DNA of 64,000 bases from Streptomyces tirandamycinicus (GCF_003097515.1 NZ_CP029188.1:5095001-5159000); one strand, 5' to 3'; shown: positions 39,935 through 49,355, numbered from the stretch's first letter. The notes: generated from the sequence alone by a model not told the origin. Translations and numbers: made by a program.

Positions 39935-40860
39935 GCCAGCACAGCAACGCCGCCCCGGCCGCCGGCGGGGGCGGCACCCCGGACGGCCTGATCATCGTCG
40001 ACAAGCCGGCCGGCTTCACCTCGCACGACGTCGTCGCCAAGATGCGCGGCATCGCGCGGACCCGCCGCGTCGGTCACGCGGGCACGCTGGACCCGATGGC
40101 GACCGGAGTGCTCGTCCTCGGCGTCCAGAAGGCCACCAAGCTCCTCGGCCATCTGGCGCTCACCGAGAAGGAGTACCTCGGTACGGTCCGGCTCGGCCAG
40201 ACCACGGTCACCGACGACGCGGAGGGCGAGGTCACCTCGTCCGCCGACGCCTCCGGCATCCCCCGGGACGCCATCGACGCCGGGGTCGCCGAACTCACCG
40301 GCGCCATCATGCAGGTGCCGTCGAAGGTCAGCGCCATCAAGATCGACGGCAGGCGTTCCTACGCCCGGGTCCGCGGCGGCGAAGAGTTCGACATCCCCGC
40401 CCGCCCGGTGACCGTCTCGCAGTTCACCGTCCACGACGTGCGCGAGGCCGTCGCCGACGACGGCACACCCGTCACCGACCTCGTGGTCTCGGTGGTCTGC
40501 TCCTCCGGCACCTACGTCCGCGCCCTCGCCCGCGACCTCGGCGCCGGGCTCGGCGTCGGCGGACACCTGACCGCACTGCGCCGCACCCGCGTCGGGCCGT
40601 ACCGGCTCGACGCGGCCAGGACCATCGACCAGCTCCAGGAGGAGCTGACGGTCATGCCGATCGGCGAGGCCGCCGCCGCGGCGTTCCCCCGCTGGGACGT
40701 CGACGAAAGGCGCGCCCGGCTGCTGCTCAACGGCGTGCGCCTGGACATGCCGGACTACGGCGGGCGGAGCCCGGTGGCCGTCTTCGGGCCCGGGGAGCGG
40801 TTCCTGGCACTGGTCGAGGAGCACCGGGGCAAGGCGAAGAGCCTCGCGGTCTTCGGCTGA
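39931..40860 (+). CDS. truB: tRNA pseudouridine(55) synthase
   Basis: A 309-residue TruB. The N-terminus has DGLIIVDKPAGFTSHDVVAK, then RRVGHAGTLDPMATGVLVL, where the catalytic Asp lies. EKEYLGTVRLGQTTVTDDAE, VPSKVSAIKIDGRRSYARV and VVCSSGTYVRALARDLG follow. A PUA-like C-terminus ends the protein. It makes pseudouridine 55 in the T-loop of tRNAs. It is translationally coupled to rbfA. Confidence 0.95.
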   Translation: MSQHSNAAPAAGGGGTPDGLIIVDKPAGFTSHDVVAKMRGIARTRRVGHAGTLDPMATGVLVLGVQKATKLLGHLALTEKEYLGTVRLGQTTVTDDAEGEVTSSADASGIPRDAIDAGVAELTGAIMQVPSKVSAIKIDGRRSYARVRGGEEFDIPARPVTVSQFTVHDVREAVADDGTPVTDLVVSVVCSSGTYVRALARDLGAGLGVGGHLTALRRTRVGPYRLDAARTIDQLQEELTVMPIGEAAAAAFPRWDVDERRARLLLNGVRLDMPDYGGRSPVAVFGPGERFLALVEEHRGKAKSLAVFG

Positions 40861-40893
40861 CGCCCGCGGCAGGGCCGCCGGGTCTCACGGGAT

Positions 40894-40951
40894 GTTCCAA
40901 GGGGCGTTCCATCGGTACGTTTCCACCGGGACGTTCCACCGGGCCGTTCCA
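40894..40951. repeat. Five GTTCCA units at 12-14 bp spacing
   Basis: GTTCCA begins at 40894, 40906, 40933 and 40946, and GTTTCCA at 40919, so five units span 58 bases about 180 bases upstream of the 41130 gene. Units three and four extend to TTCCACCGGG. It is the only clear structure in the 269-base gap after truB. Confidence 0.55.
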
Positions 40952-41129
40952 GCGTGGAGCGGGCAGGGCCGCTGCCCGCTCCACGATCCCCCTCGGAGGG
41001 TGTCTATCCGCCCGGCACCGAGGATTCACCCCAACGGGCAGGCGCTCGGAGTGCACCGGGGGTGCACTCGGGGGCGCGTTCGTCCGGCGACCTTCTCTCC
41101 GTGATCAACACCCGCCTACCGTCGGAGCC

Positions 41130-44100
41130 ATGGGACGCGAGGACCTGGCGACGCTGGTGCGCATCTGTGATCCGGCGGGCCGGCCGCGCGGGACCGGCTT
41201 CGCCGTGGACGACCGGGGCACGGTCGTGACCAGCCATGAAGCGGTCGACGGGCTCGACCGGATCGTGCTCAGCGTGCCCGGTGGCGGAACCGGTGTCGCC
41301 GACCGCGTCACCCTCCTCCCGGAGGCCGACCTCGCGCTCCTCCACACCACCGGGCTCGGCCTGACCCCGCTGCCGGTCGCCCTCCGGGACCGGCCCGGGG
41401 ACGGCGCGTACGTGCGCATCCCGGCCGGTGGCTGGCGCGAGGCCCGCGTCCTCGGCGAGATCCCGGCCAGCTACACCGCCGCCGGCCGCGCACACCCCCT
41501 CCACGGCGCCTTCGAGCTGGCCGTCGGCACCGGGGGGAGCGACGCGCTGGGGCCCGGCGGCACGGCCACCGGCGGGCCGGTGGTGGACACCGCAACCGGA
41601 TCCGTGGTGGCGGTCCTCGCGGGCACCGCCCCGGACACGGCGCACCCCGCGGCGGGACTCGCCGTACCCCTGCGCACGGCGGCCGCACGCGACCCCGGCG
41701 GGCCGCTCGAGGCACTGCTGCGGCGCAACGCCCGCACCGTCCCCGGCTTCGGCGCCGACCTCAACCTCGCCGGAGCCCGCCGGCTCGCCGCGGTGTCCCT
41801 CGGCCCCGCCCGGCCGGTCCGCGCCGGCGACGCCGGTGCCGAACCCGTCGAACGATCGCACGTGGTCCGGGAGTTCGCGGAGTTCGAGACGTCCCCGGCG
41901 CTCGTCCTCGCCCTCACCGGAGCCCTCGGGAGCGGCCGTACCACCGAACTCGCCGCGCTCGCCGCCCGGCGGGCCCGCGAGGCCGACGCGGGTGTCTCGA
42001 TCCGGCTGCGCGGCGCCGACCTCGCGGCGGACGACCGCGGCCTGGCGGACGCCGTCGCCCGCGCTCTGGTGCGCTCCGGCCGGGTCGTCGCCGGGATCAC
42101 GGCCCACCGCAGCGGCCCCTGGGCCGTCCCCGCGGCCGGTGCGGAAGCCACACCGGAGCACGTGGCGCGCGTCGCCCGCGAGGCCGGGCGGCCGCTGTTC
42201 GTCCTCCTCGACGGCCCCGAGGAGATGCCCGCCGCCCTGGCCGCCCGGCTCCCCGACTGGACGGCGGAGACGGCGCGCTGGCTGCGTGACCACGGCGTAC
42301 GGCTCGTGGTCGCCTGCCGGCCCGCGTACTGGGAGCGGGCCGTGGCCCTGTACCCCGAGGCCCATGTGCACCGGCCGGCCGTGCACCTCGGTCCGCTGAC
42401 CGCGCGGGAGGCCGAGCAGGCCAGGGCGCGCCTCGGACTCCCGGCCGGCGCGACGGCCGCGGCGGACGCCTGCCATCCGCTGGCCCTCGGGCTGCTCGCG
42501 GAGGTGCGGGCCGCGCTGCCCGGCGAGGTGCCCGGGCAGCCGTCGCGCGAGGAGATCCTCGCGGCCCACACGGACCTGATGTGCCTGCGGGCGGCGAAGC
42601 GGATCGCCGAGGCCGCGGGGCACGGGCAGGACGGGACCTCGGTGCGCCTGCTGGCGGCCCGGGTGGCCGGACGGGTCCACGAGGCGGCGCGGCGCTGCCT
42701 CGGCCCGGGGGAGGGCGGCCTCGACCGGGAGGACTTCGCGGACGTCTTCCCCTGGCGGACCGGATGGGCGTCCGCGGTGCTCGCCACGGGCCTGCTGGTG
42801 CCCGCGGGCGGCGGCTACCGCTTCGCCCACGAGGAGGTCGCCGAGTGGCTGCAGGCGGCCCACCTCGACGTGGACACGGTCCTGCATCCGCTGCTGCACC
42901 GCGCGGACCCCTCGGGGGCGGACGCGGGCGCGCCGGCGCTGCCCCGGCACCGGCTGGGCACGGCGGTCCAGGCGCTGCTCCTGCTGGACCGCCGCTCAGG
43001 GGAGTCCGCGCTGGCACCGAGGCTCACGGCGCTGGTCGACGTGCTCGACGGCCTTGAGGTGCCGGAGGGCTTCGACGTGCCGGGCGGTCTTGACGGCCTT
43101 GACGTGCCGGACGGCTTCGACGTGCCCGGCGGCCTCGGTGTGCCGCACGGCTTCGACGGCTTCGGTGTGCCGGCCGGCCTGGGTGTGCCGCCCGGCTTCG
43201 GCGGACGCGACGGCATCGACGAGTCCGACGGCCTCCGCGGCGTCAACGGTTCCCGCGGCTTCGGCGGTTCACAAGGCTTCGGCGGTTCCGGTGGCTCGAA
43301 TGGTTTCGACAAACCCGGCGGCCCCGGTTCCGACGGCCTCCACGGCGTCAACGGTTCCCGCGGCTCCGGCGGCCCCGGTAGTCCCTTCGGTCCCTGCGGC
43401 TCCGGTGGCTCACATGGCTTCGGCGGTCCCGGCGCACCCGGCGAGGCGGGCGCACCCGGCGAGGCCGGGGTATCGGGCGCTGACATCCGCTGGTGGGCCG
43501 CCGGACTGCTCCGGGAGACGCTGCTGCGCGTGCCGCGCACCCGCAGATACCTCGGTGTGCTGCGCACCCTCGCCGACCGCATCACCCTGCGCGCCCTGCG
43601 GCCGGGCGGGCCGCGCCGGGCGCCCGCTCTCGGGGAGTTCGGCCCCTCCTTCTGGCTCGCGCTGCACATCGGCGAAGCCGACCGCATGGACCTGCTGCGG
43701 CGCCTCGTCCCGGCGGACGGGCCGCCGCAGCGCACCGGGACCGGCCGCGTCGGCGCGCGGGGCGCCCCCGGCCCGTCGGCGGCCGGCCGGCGTCAGGAGG
43801 ATCCCGGCGGATGCCCGCCGCCCCGCTATCTGGACGCGGTCGCCGAACGCCTGGCCCGGTCGCCGCGGGCCGTCCAGCCGCTGCTCTGCCGGTGGTTCAC
43901 CGACGACAGGCCGCTGCCGGCCGCGCCCGGCGCGGTCATCCGGCCCACCGTCGCCGCGGCGGCCCAGGCCCTCCTCCACACCCACCGCGGACGGGCCGTC
44001 GACGATCTCTGCGAGGCACTCGTCAGCACCGCCCACCCTCGGGCCCGGGAACTGCTGACCGCGCTCACCGAGGACGAGCCGTCCGCCGTCTGCCGGGCCG

Positions 44101-45134
44101 TCGACCGCTGGGCCCACGACGACACCCGCCCGGCGCGCCGGCTCGCCGCGGCCGAGTTCGCGCCTGCCGTGGCGGCCCGGGTCACCACCCGGGCCGACCG
44201 CGACCTGCTCAGGTACGCGGCGCTGGCGCTGCTCGCCCGGCCCGCCGACATCGCCCTGCACGGCGCCGCGCTCGCCGTCCTCGTCCGCGATCCGCGCACC
44301 CGGCCGAGCTACCTCGCGCGGGCCGTGGACGCGTACCGCGACCACGATCCGGGCGTGCCCGCCGACGTCCTCGCCGACGCGGCCCCGACCCACCCCGAGC
44401 CGGTGTTCGCGGCCTTCCGCGCCGCGCTGCGTCGATCGGGCGACGGGGCGTGCGGCGCGGCGGGCGACGGGGCAGGCGGCGCGGCGGGCGAGGTGCTGCG
44501 GGCGCTCGCGGGGCTCCGCACCCCCGCGCTGGCCCGCCGCGCGGCCGGGCTGGTGAGCGAGTACGTGGACCTGCGGCCCTCCGGCGCCCCGCACGCGGCG
44601 GCCTTCGTCGCGCTCCGGCTGCGGCACGGCGTGCCGGCCCGGGCCGTGCTCCTGCCGCTCGTGGTGGACCTGCTGAGCGGCCGGCCCGCACCGGTGCGGT
44701 GCGCGCTGGCCGCCGTGCTCGGGACACCGGGCAGCCCGGCCTGCGAGCCGCTGCGCACCGAGCTGCTGGACGTCCTCCTGGAGCACGAGCGGTACGAGGG
44801 CGGCGACCCCGAGGTCCTGGACACGGTGCTCCAGGCCGCCGTGCGCGCCCCGGGGGTGCGGCCGTCGGATCCCCGGGTCCGCGAGCTGGTCCATCGCGTC
44901 GGCCTTCTCCTCGTGCGCACCCCGAGGGGCGCGAACGTCTTCGACCGCCGCCTGGTCGAGCTGGCCCGCCAGGTGCCCGGATTCGCGGCCGAGGCGGTGT
45001 CGTGGCAGGCCGGGGCGCCGCGGGAGTGGGCGGTGGTGATCGGACCCAGCACCCACCGGACGTTGGAGGCGCTGGGCAGCCAGGTGCCGATGCCCACGGC
45101 GCTCCGCGGGCATGGCAGTCTTAGACCTGCGTAA
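41130..45134 (+). CDS. Trypsin-like/STAND-type NTPase multidomain protein with altered catalytic residues
   Basis: A 1334-residue protein in four parts. (1) Residues 1-190 are a trypsin-like fold: RGTGFAVDDRGTVVTSHEAV with His 36, PEADLALLHT with Asp 67, but GGTATGGPVV with Thr 147 where Ser is expected. (2) Residues 240-480 are a P-loop NTPase: Walker A GALGSGRT (264-271, Lys replaced by Arg 270), Walker B LFVLLDG (356-362), then VRLVVACRPAYWE. (3) YRFAHEEVAEWLQAAHLD (563-580) is the winged-helix end typical of NACHT/STAND proteins. (4) After a Gly/Pro-rich insertion (641-783) come about 550 residues of Leu/Ala/Arg-rich helices, probably repeats. The architecture fits STAND sensors in which the N-terminal domain is the effector. 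No partner gene is adjacent. The alternative is a structural or regulatory role. Confidence 0.7.
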   Translation: MGREDLATLVRICDPAGRPRGTGFAVDDRGTVVTSHEAVDGLDRIVLSVPGGGTGVADRVTLLPEADLALLHTTGLGLTPLPVALRDRPGDGAYVRIPAGGWREARVLGEIPASYTAAGRAHPLHGAFELAVGTGGSDALGPGGTATGGPVVDTATGSVVAVLAGTAPDTAHPAAGLAVPLRTAAARDPGGPLEALLRRNARTVPGFGADLNLAGARRLAAVSLGPARPVRAGDAGAEPVERSHVVREFAEFETSPALVLALTGALGSGRTTELAALAARRAREADAGVSIRLRGADLAADDRGLADAVARALVRSGRVVAGITAHRSGPWAVPAAGAEATPEHVARVAREAGRPLFVLLDGPEEMPAALAARLPDWTAETARWLRDHGVRLVVACRPAYWERAVALYPEAHVHRPAVHLGPLTAREAEQARARLGLPAGATAAADACHPLALGLLAEVRAALPGEVPGQPSREEILAAHTDLMCLRAAKRIAEAAGHGQDGTSVRLLAARVAGRVHEAARRCLGPGEGGLDREDFADVFPWRTGWASAVLATGLLVPAGGGYRFAHEEVAEWLQAAHLDVDTVLHPLLHRADPSGADAGAPALPRHRLGTAVQALLLLDRRSGESALAPRLTALVDVLDGLEVPEGFDVPGGLDGLDVPDGFDVPGGLGVPHGFDGFGVPAGLGVPPGFGGRDGIDESDGLRGVNGSRGFGGSQGFGGSGGSNGFDKPGGPGSDGLHGVNGSRGSGGPGSPFGPCGSGGSHGFGGPGAPGEAGAPGEAGVSGADIRWWAAGLLRETLLRVPRTRRYLGVLRTLADRITLRALRPGGPRRAPALGEFGPSFWLALHIGEADRMDLLRRLVPADGPPQRTGTGRVGARGAPGPSAAGRRQEDPGGCPPPRYLDAVAERLARSPRAVQPLLCRWFTDDRPLPAAPGAVIRPTVAAAAQALLHTHRGRAVDDLCEALVSTAHPRARELLTALTEDEPSAVCRAVDRWAHDDTRPARRLAAAEFAPAVAARVTTRADRDLLRYAALALLARPADIALHGAALAVLVRDPRTRPSYLARAVDAYRDHDPGVPADVLADAAPTHPEPVFAAFRAALRRSGDGACGAAGDGAGGAAGEVLRALAGLRTPALARRAAGLVSEYVDLRPSGAPHAAAFVALRLRHGVPARAVLLPLVVDLLSGRPAPVRCALAAVLGTPGSPACEPLRTELLDVLLEHERYEGGDPEVLDTVLQAAVRAPGVRPSDPRVRELVHRVGLLLVRTPRGANVFDRRLVELARQVPGFAAEAVSWQAGAPREWAVVIGPSTHRTLEALGSQVPMPTALRGHGSLRPA
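43050..43478 (+). repeat. Gly/Pro-rich repetitive insertion inside the STAND-like gene
   Basis: This stretch encodes residues 641-783, with repeated units such as GFDVPGGL, GFGGSGGS, and a duplicated LRGVNGSRG/LHGVNGSRG. The DNA contains near-identical tandem segments (GGCTTCGACGTGCC-like, CGGCGGCC-like). It separates the NTPase/winged-helix part from the C-terminal helical part and keeps the frame. Confidence 0.6.
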
Positions 45135-45192
45135 GAAGTCATCATTGCGCACGCAGGTTCGATGTTTCGGGTTCGGGCGAGGAGCGGTCACA

Positions 45193-46143
45193 GTGCAGCG
45201 CTGGCGTGGCTTGGAGGACATCCCCCAGGACTGGGGGCGCAGCGTCGTCACCATCGGTTCCTACGACGGCGTGCACCGCGGCCACCAGCTGATCATCGGG
45301 CGGGCCGTGGAGCGGGCGCGGGAGCTCGGCGTGCCGTCGGTCGTGGTCACCTTCGACCCGCACCCGAGCGAGGTCGTCCGCCCCGGGAGCCACCCGCCGC
45401 TGCTCGCGCCGCACCACCGGCGCGCGGAGCTGATGGCGGAGCTCGGTGTGGACGCGGTGCTGATCCTGCCGTTCACCGCCGAGTTCTCGAAGCTGTCGCC
45501 GGCAGACTTCATCGTGAAGGTGCTGGTGGACAAGCTCCACGCCCGCGCGGTGATCGAGGGCCCCAACTTCCGCTTCGGCCACCGGGCGGCCGGCAACGTC
45601 GACTTCCTGACCGAGCTCGGCCGCACCTACGACTACGAGGTCGAGGTCGTCGACCTCTTCGTGCGCGGCGCGGCGGGCGGCGGCGAGCCCTTCTCGTCCA
45701 CGCTGACCCGGCGGCTGATCGCCGAGGGCGACGTGGAGGGGGCGGCGGAGATCCTCGGCCGGCCGCACCGGGTCGAAGGCGTGGTCGTCCGCGGTGCCCA
45801 GCGCGGCCGCGAGCTGGGCTACCCGACGGCCAACGTGGAGACCCTGCCGCACACCGCCATCCCCGCGGACGGAGTCTACGCGGGCTGGCTCACCGCCGGC
45901 GGGGAGCGGATGCCCGCCGCGATCTCCGTGGGCACCAACCCGCAGTTCGACGGCACCGAGCGGACCGTCGAGGCGTACGCCATCGACCGCGTCGGCCTCG
46001 ACCTGTACGGCCTCCACGTGGCGGTCGACTTCCTCGCCTATGTGCGCGGCATGGCGAAGTTCGAGTCGGTCGAGGCCCTTCTCGACGCCATGGCCACCGA
46101 TGTGAAGCGCGCGCGTGAACTGACGGCGGAGTACGACGCGTAG
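45193..46143 (+). CDS. ribF: Bifunctional riboflavin kinase/FAD synthetase
   Basis: A 316-residue RibF. The N-terminal adenylyltransferase has VVTIGSYDGVHRGHQLIIGR and VVVTFDPHPSEVV, then VIEGPNFRFGHRAAGNVDFL. The C-terminal kinase has GRELGYPTANVETLPH and GVYAGWLTAGGERMPAAISV, GTNPQFDGTERTVEAYAIDR. It makes FMN and FAD from riboflavin. GTG 45193 has GGAG eight bases upstream and starts exactly at the family's usual N-terminus (QRWRGLEDIPQDWG). Confidence 0.95.
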   Translation: MQRWRGLEDIPQDWGRSVVTIGSYDGVHRGHQLIIGRAVERARELGVPSVVVTFDPHPSEVVRPGSHPPLLAPHHRRAELMAELGVDAVLILPFTAEFSKLSPADFIVKVLVDKLHARAVIEGPNFRFGHRAAGNVDFLTELGRTYDYEVEVVDLFVRGAAGGGEPFSSTLTRRLIAEGDVEGAAEILGRPHRVEGVVVRGAQRGRELGYPTANVETLPHTAIPADGVYAGWLTAGGERMPAAISVGTNPQFDGTERTVEAYAIDRVGLDLYGLHVAVDFLAYVRGMAKFESVEALLDAMATDVKRARELTAEYDA

Positions 46144-46204
46144 GCCGCGGCGGCACCGCCCGGGCACCGGAGAGGACCGCGCGCGGGGCGCCCCTCTGGA
46201 CGCC

Positions 46205-47404
46205 TCACGCCCCCGACGGTCCCGCCGCGACCTCCGTGCCCCCGCCGCCGTCCGTGCCCTCGCCCCGGCCGTCCGTGCCCTCCGTGCTCTCCGCGTCCTC
46301 GCCGCGGCCGTCCGCGGGAGCCGTGCGTTCCGTGCCCTTCGTGCCCTTCGTGCCCCTGCCGCGGCCGTCCGCGGGAGCCGTGCCGGTCCGCGCCGCCCAA
46401 TGGCAGGCCACCGCCCCCGCCGAGCCCCCGGCGAGCACCGGCGGGTCCTCCGTACGGCATCGGGCGGCGACATCGTCGGCGGCGCCCGAGGCGAGGACCT
46501 GGCAGCGGGGGTGGAAGCGGCAGCCGGGCGGTACGCGCGACGGGTCCGGCGGCTCGCCCGCGAGGACCACCGGCGGGACCGGCGACTCCGGCAGCACCGA
46601 CAGCATCGCCTGTGTGTAGGGGTGCCGGGGTCGTGTCAGCACCTCCTCCACCGTTCCCGTCTCCACGACGCGCCCCAGGTACATCACGGCCACCCGGTCC
46701 GCGATGTTCCACGCCAGACCCAGGTCGTGGGTCACCACCAGCGCGGAGAGGCCCAGTTCGTCGCGCAGCCGCAGCAGCAGGGCCAGGATCTCGCCCCGCA
46801 CCGAGGCGTCCAGGGAGGCCACCGGCTCGTCGGCCACGATGAGTTCGGGCCGCAGCACCAGCGCCCCCGCGATGACCACCCGCTGGCGCTGGCCGCCGGA
46901 CAGCTCGTGCGGGTAGCGCAGGAAGAACCGCTCGGGCGGGCGCAGACCCGCGCGCGAGAGCGCCTCCGCGACCGCCGCCCCCTCGTCGCCGTCGTAGCCG
47001 TGGATGCGCAGCCCCTCGGACACCGCGTCGTACACGGTGTGCCGGGGGTTGAGCGAACCGCTCGGGTCCTGCAGCACCAGCTGCACCCGTCTGCGGTACG
47101 CCCTCAGCGCCCGCGAGTCGTAGCCGAGCGGCACGCCCCCGAACGACACCCGCCCCGCCTCGGGCCGTACCAGACCGAGCAGTGCCCGGGCCAGGGACGT
47201 CTTGCCGCAGCCGGACTCGCCGACCAGCGCGACGATCTCCCCGGTGCCGATGTCCAGATCCACGCCGTCGACGGCGCGCGCCGGGGCGGCTCCGCGCCGG
47301 CCCGGGAAGGACACCCGCACGCCGGAGGCCGACAGCAGGGGGACGGCGGCGGTATCCGGGGAGACCCGGCTCCGGTCCGTGCCGGTCTCGTCGACAGCGC
47401 TCAC
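46205..47404 (-). CDS. Oligopeptide ABC transporter ATP-binding protein (OppF-like)
   Basis: A 399-residue ATPase. Walker A GESGCGKTS, Q-loop VQLVLQDPSGSLNPRHTVYD, signature LSGGQRQRV, Walker B LIVADEPVASLD, H-loop LVVTHDLG. The Opp/Dpp C-terminal domain contains PPGCRFHPRC, part of a Cys motif. The last 45 residues are Gly/Thr/Lys/Glu-rich low complexity (GTKGTKGTER; EGTDGRGEGT). GTG 47404 overlaps the upstream stop. It is the last gene of a five-gene operon (50522 end of substrate protein, then permeases and ATPases). Confidence 0.9.
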   Translation of the reverse strand: MSAVDETGTDRSRVSPDTAAVPLLSASGVRVSFPGRRGAAPARAVDGVDLDIGTGEIVALVGESGCGKTSLARALLGLVRPEAGRVSFGGVPLGYDSRALRAYRRRVQLVLQDPSGSLNPRHTVYDAVSEGLRIHGYDGDEGAAVAEALSRAGLRPPERFFLRYPHELSGGQRQRVVIAGALVLRPELIVADEPVASLDASVRGEILALLLRLRDELGLSALVVTHDLGLAWNIADRVAVMYLGRVVETGTVEEVLTRPRHPYTQAMLSVLPESPVPPVVLAGEPPDPSRVPPGCRFHPRCQVLASGAADDVAARCRTEDPPVLAGGSAGAVACHWAARTGTAPADGRGRGTKGTKGTERTAPADGRGEDAESTEGTDGRGEGTDGGGGTEVAAGPSGA

Positions 47405-48372
47405 GAATCCTCCCGCACACCCACGCGCACACAGGCCGCGAGCCTGTCCGGCCCGGCCTCCCGCAGCTCCTGGTCTTCCCGGCCGCACACCTCCAGCGCC
47501 ACGGGGCAGCGCGGACGGAACGTGCACCCGCCCGGCAGCGCAGAGGGGTCCGGAGGATCGCCGGGCAGCCCGCGCGGGGCCCGGCGCGAGGCGGGGTCCC
47601 CGACCCGCGGGAACGCCGCCGACAGTGCCTGCCCGTACGGGTGCTGCGCCGCGTCGTACACGGCCCGGGCGGGGCCCTCCTCCACCACCCGGCCCGCGTA
47701 CATCACGGCGAGGCGGTCGCAGGTGTCGGCGAGCACCGCCAGATCATGGCTGATCATCAGCAGTGCGATGTCCTCCCCGGACACCAGCTGCTCGATCAGC
47801 CGCAGGATCTGCGCCTGGATCATCACGTCCAGCGCCGTCGTCGGCTCGTCGGCGACGAGCAGCCGCGGTCCGCAGGCCAGCGCCATCGCGATCATCACCC
47901 GCTGCCGCTGCCCGCCGGACAGCTCGTGCGGGTACGCCGCGGCGCGCGACGCCGGCAGCCCCACCTGCTCCAGCAGTTCGGCGGTTCGCCGTTGCGCGGC
48001 CGCGGGCGTCGCCCGGCCGTGCACGAGCACCGGCTCCGCGATCTGGTCGCCGATGCGGTGCACCGCGTTCAGCGAGTGCATGGCCCCCTGGAAGACGATG
48101 GACGCCCCCGCCCAGCGCACCGCCCGCAGCCGGCCCCAGTTCATGGCGAGCACGTCCTCGCCGTCCAGCAGGATCTCGCCCGACAGCCTGGCCGACGCGG
48201 GCAGCAGCCGCAGCAGCGCCAGGGCCAGCGTCGACTTCCCGCAGCCCGACTCGCCCGCCACCCCCAGCTTCCGTCCGGCGCCGAGCGTCAGGTCGACCCC
48301 GCGCACGGCCGGGACGGCGGACGCCCCTGATCCGTACGTCACCCGCAGTCCCCGGATCTCCAGCAGACTCAA
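47401..48372 (-). CDS. Oligopeptide ABC transporter ATP-binding protein (OppD-like)
   Basis: A 323-residue ATPase. Walker A GESGCGKST, signature LSGGQRQRV, Walker B LLVADEPTTALD, and LMISHDLA as H-loop. The C-terminal Opp-type domain has GGCTFRPRCPVALEVCG. The start is unusual: TTG 48372, overlapping the upstream TGA (TTGA), with GGGGGTG as ribosome-binding site. It forms a heterodimer with the preceding ATPase to drive the two permeases. Confidence 0.88.
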   Translation of the reverse strand: MSLLEIRGLRVTYGSGASAVPAVRGVDLTLGAGRKLGVAGESGCGKSTLALALLRLLPASARLSGEILLDGEDVLAMNWGRLRAVRWAGASIVFQGAMHSLNAVHRIGDQIAEPVLVHGRATPAAAQRRTAELLEQVGLPASRAAAYPHELSGGQRQRVMIAMALACGPRLLVADEPTTALDVMIQAQILRLIEQLVSGEDIALLMISHDLAVLADTCDRLAVMYAGRVVEEGPARAVYDAAQHPYGQALSAAFPRVGDPASRRAPRGLPGDPPDPSALPGGCTFRPRCPVALEVCGREDQELREAGPDRLAACVRVGVREDS

Positions 48373-49355
48373 CGGGACACCCCCAGCCGGGGGTTGAGGA
48401 CGGACTCCACGGCCCGTCCGCACAGGGTGAACGCCAGCGCCACCAGTGCGACGGCGATCCCGGGCGGCGCGAGGTACCACCAATGGCCCGACGACACCGC
48501 GCCCGCCTCCCGGGCGTCCTGGAGCATCCCGCCCCACGACACCACCGACGGGTCGCCGAGCCCGAGGAAGGCCAGCGTCGCCTCGGTGAGGATGGCGGCG
48601 GAGATGCCGAGTGTCGTCTGGGCCAGCACCAGCGGCATCACCTGGGGCAGCACATGACGGGTCATGATGTGCCGGTGGCCGCCGCCGAGGGCTCTCGCGC
48701 GCTCGATGTACGGTCGCGACTCGACCGCGATCGTCTGCGCGCGCACCAGCCGCGCCGTCGTCGGCCAGGTCGTGACGCCGATGGCCAGGATCACCGTCCA
48801 CACGCTGCGCGACAGCACCGTGGCCAGCACGATCGCCAGGACCAGGGTGGGCATCACGAGGAACCAGTCGGTGATCCTCATGACGGCCGTGGAGATCCAG
48901 CCGCGGTAGTGCCCCGCGACGATGCCCACCAGCGTGCCGATCGCCACCGACAGCGCGGCCGCCAGCAGCCCCACCGTGAGCGAGATCCTGGAGCCCCAGA
49001 CCAGCAGCCCGAGCAGGGAGCGGCCGAACTGGTCCGTGCCGAGGGGGAAGGCGCCGCTCGGCGGCTCCAGTGCCCTGCCGGGCGCGTGGGTGACACTCTG
49101 GACGTCGCCGCCGACCAGCCACGGCGCGGCCAGGGCGATCAGGGCGAGCAGCGCCAGACCGGCCAGACCCGCGACCCCGGCTCGGTGGGTGCGGTACCGC
49201 CGCCAGAAGCGCGCGACCGAGGCGCGCCGGCGTGCCCAGTGCAGCGACCTCGCCGACCTCGCCGGCCCTGCCGGCCCCGTGGACCCCGTCGCCCCCGTGG
49301 GCCTCTTGGACCCAGTGGACCTGGTGGACCTGGTGGACCTGGTGAACCTCGTCAT
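48369..49355 (-). CDS. Oligopeptide ABC transporter permease (DppC-like)
   Basis: A 328-residue permease with six hydrophobic helices. The first 35 residues are a repetitive Thr/Arg/Ser/Gly tract (TRSTRSTRSTGSKRPTGATG) encoded by 9-bp tandem units near 49315-49345. Dpp/OppC landmarks: PLGTDQFGRSLLGLLVWGSR, and the EAA loop ERARALGGGHRHIMTRHVLP. FLGLGDPSVVSWGGML is typical of the C-terminal half. ATGA overlap with the upstream permease gene. Confidence 0.88.
   Translation of the reverse strand: MTRFTRSTRSTRSTGSKRPTGATGSTGPAGPARSARSLHWARRRASVARFWRRYRTHRAGVAGLAGLALLALIALAAPWLVGGDVQSVTHAPGRALEPPSGAFPLGTDQFGRSLLGLLVWGSRISLTVGLLAAALSVAIGTLVGIVAGHYRGWISTAVMRITDWFLVMPTLVLAIVLATVLSRSVWTVILAIGVTTWPTTARLVRAQTIAVESRPYIERARALGGGHRHIMTRHVLPQVMPLVLAQTTLGISAAILTEATLAFLGLGDPSVVSWGGMLQDAREAGAVSSGHWWYLAPPGIAVALVALAFTLCGRAVESVLNPRLGVSR

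Noticed and set aside
39852..41129. Upstream extension of the STAND-like protein through truB
   Set aside because: The frame is open but overlaps rbfA and truB, and has Arg/His/Pro-rich nonsense until ATG 41130, where the protease fold begins.
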